Assembly (NCBI GenBank): GCA_002343485.1
Contig: DDST01000079.1
Coordinates: forward strand, 1-5,875
Origin: Proteobacteria bacterium UBA2383
Lineage (GTDB): Bacteria > Pseudomonadota > Gammaproteobacteria > Competibacterales > Competibacteraceae
Reading direction: 5' to 3'
DNA: 5,875 nt
The notes under the pieces are model-generated. The model worked only from the letters and a program-made list of their open reading frames with translations. It did not search any database and was not told the origin of the DNA. The translations under genes were made by a program, and so were the position numbers. Below are positions 5,627 to 5,875 of the stretch, in pieces (position 1 is the first letter of the stretch; the number at the start of each line of letters is the position of its first letter).

Positions 5627-5875
5627 TTAAGAGGCGATGAGCATCGTCAGCAACTCGGCAACCAAGGCGGGTTTGTCTTCGCCTTTGATGTCAATGGTAT
5701 TACGGGTCTTGATCAGGACGCGGCCTGGCCCCTTGGTCTCCGCCGTTATCAGCTCTACGCGATTGCGCACCCGGGCGCCGGCCTTGACGGGAGCCATGAA
5801 GCGCACCCGGTCGAGTCCGTAGTTGAGCACCTGATCCGTGTCTGGCGGGGCAATGCCAAGCTGGAGATGGGTAGT
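5627..5875 (-). CDS. MaoC-family enoyl-CoA hydratase/dehydratase, C-terminal part
   Basis: Partial gene whose 5' end lies beyond the right edge; the last 82 codons and the TAA are present. The frame is open to the edge, so the GTG at 5830 is an internal valine and not a start. Seen: NYGLDRVRFMAPVKAGARVR, then a strand-rich stretch ending in GEDKPALVAELL, the pattern at the end of single-domain MaoC proteins of about 150 aa. In this hot-dog fold family, members hydrate trans-2-enoyl-CoA to (R)-3-hydroxyacyl-CoA. The catalytic Asp/His motif lies in the N-terminal half, outside the window, so activity cannot be judged. Same strand as the ligase operon but about 400 bases upstream of it, so co-transcription is uncertain. 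Context fits fatty acid breakdown or supply of precursors to polyhydroxyalkanoate (inference). Confidence 0.8.
   Translation of the reverse strand, partial: TTHLQLGIAPPDTDQVLNYGLDRVRFMAPVKAGARVRNRVELITAETKGPGRVLIKTRNTIDIKGEDKPALVAELLTMLIAS

Noticed and set aside
5637..5822. Plus-strand 61-codon frame opposite the MaoC gene.
   Set aside because: It is antisense to recognisable MaoC sequence, with no ribosome site or homology.

Overview
The window is a GC-rich bacterial chromosomal segment. Every gene I can support lies on the minus strand, so transcription runs from high to low coordinates. The ETF subunits, the ligase and the 596-residue acyl-CoA dehydrogenase all look like proteobacterial homologues, most likely gammaproteobacterial. 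I cannot name a genus from the sequence alone. No RNA genes, insertion sequences, CRISPR arrays or phage genes are visible.

Layout in transcription order: (1) The right edge (5627-5875) holds the last 82 codons of a MaoC-family enoyl-CoA hydratase/dehydratase that runs off the window. After its TAA, the same frame stays open for 54 more codons (5462-5626) with coding-like third-position GC. This is the least explained coding-like signal here. (2) A non-coding stretch of about 230 bases (5229-5461) holds a perfect 7-bp palindrome, a plausible -10 box overlapped by a weak Fur-box-like sequence, and short inverted repeats. (3) A compact four-gene cluster follows: an AMP-forming fatty acyl-CoA ligase (3585-5228), etfB (2788-3540), etfA (1836-2786) and a long-type acyl-CoA dehydrogenase (34-1824). 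The gaps between them are 44, 1 and 11 bases, and each gene has a clear Shine-Dalgarno sequence.

Functionally the cluster is a self-contained acid-activation and first-oxidation module. The ligase turns a free carboxylic acid into its CoA thioester. The dehydrogenase makes the 2,3-enoyl-CoA. EtfBA carries the electrons to the membrane ETF:quinone oxidoreductase, which is not in the window. The MaoC protein upstream could hydrate an enoyl-CoA, the next step, but it lies across a gap and may be a separate transcription unit. The natural substrate cannot be read from the sequence. Medium- or long-chain fatty acids are the default. The ligase and dehydrogenase also resemble the DmdB/DmdC pair of methylmercaptopropionate (DMSP) breakdown, a family pairing that is often involved in general fatty acid use.

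This is mostly ordinary metabolic DNA. I see no sign of an entirely new system. The points worth a second look are the open frame after the MaoC stop, the promoter-region palindrome and the substrate of the operon.
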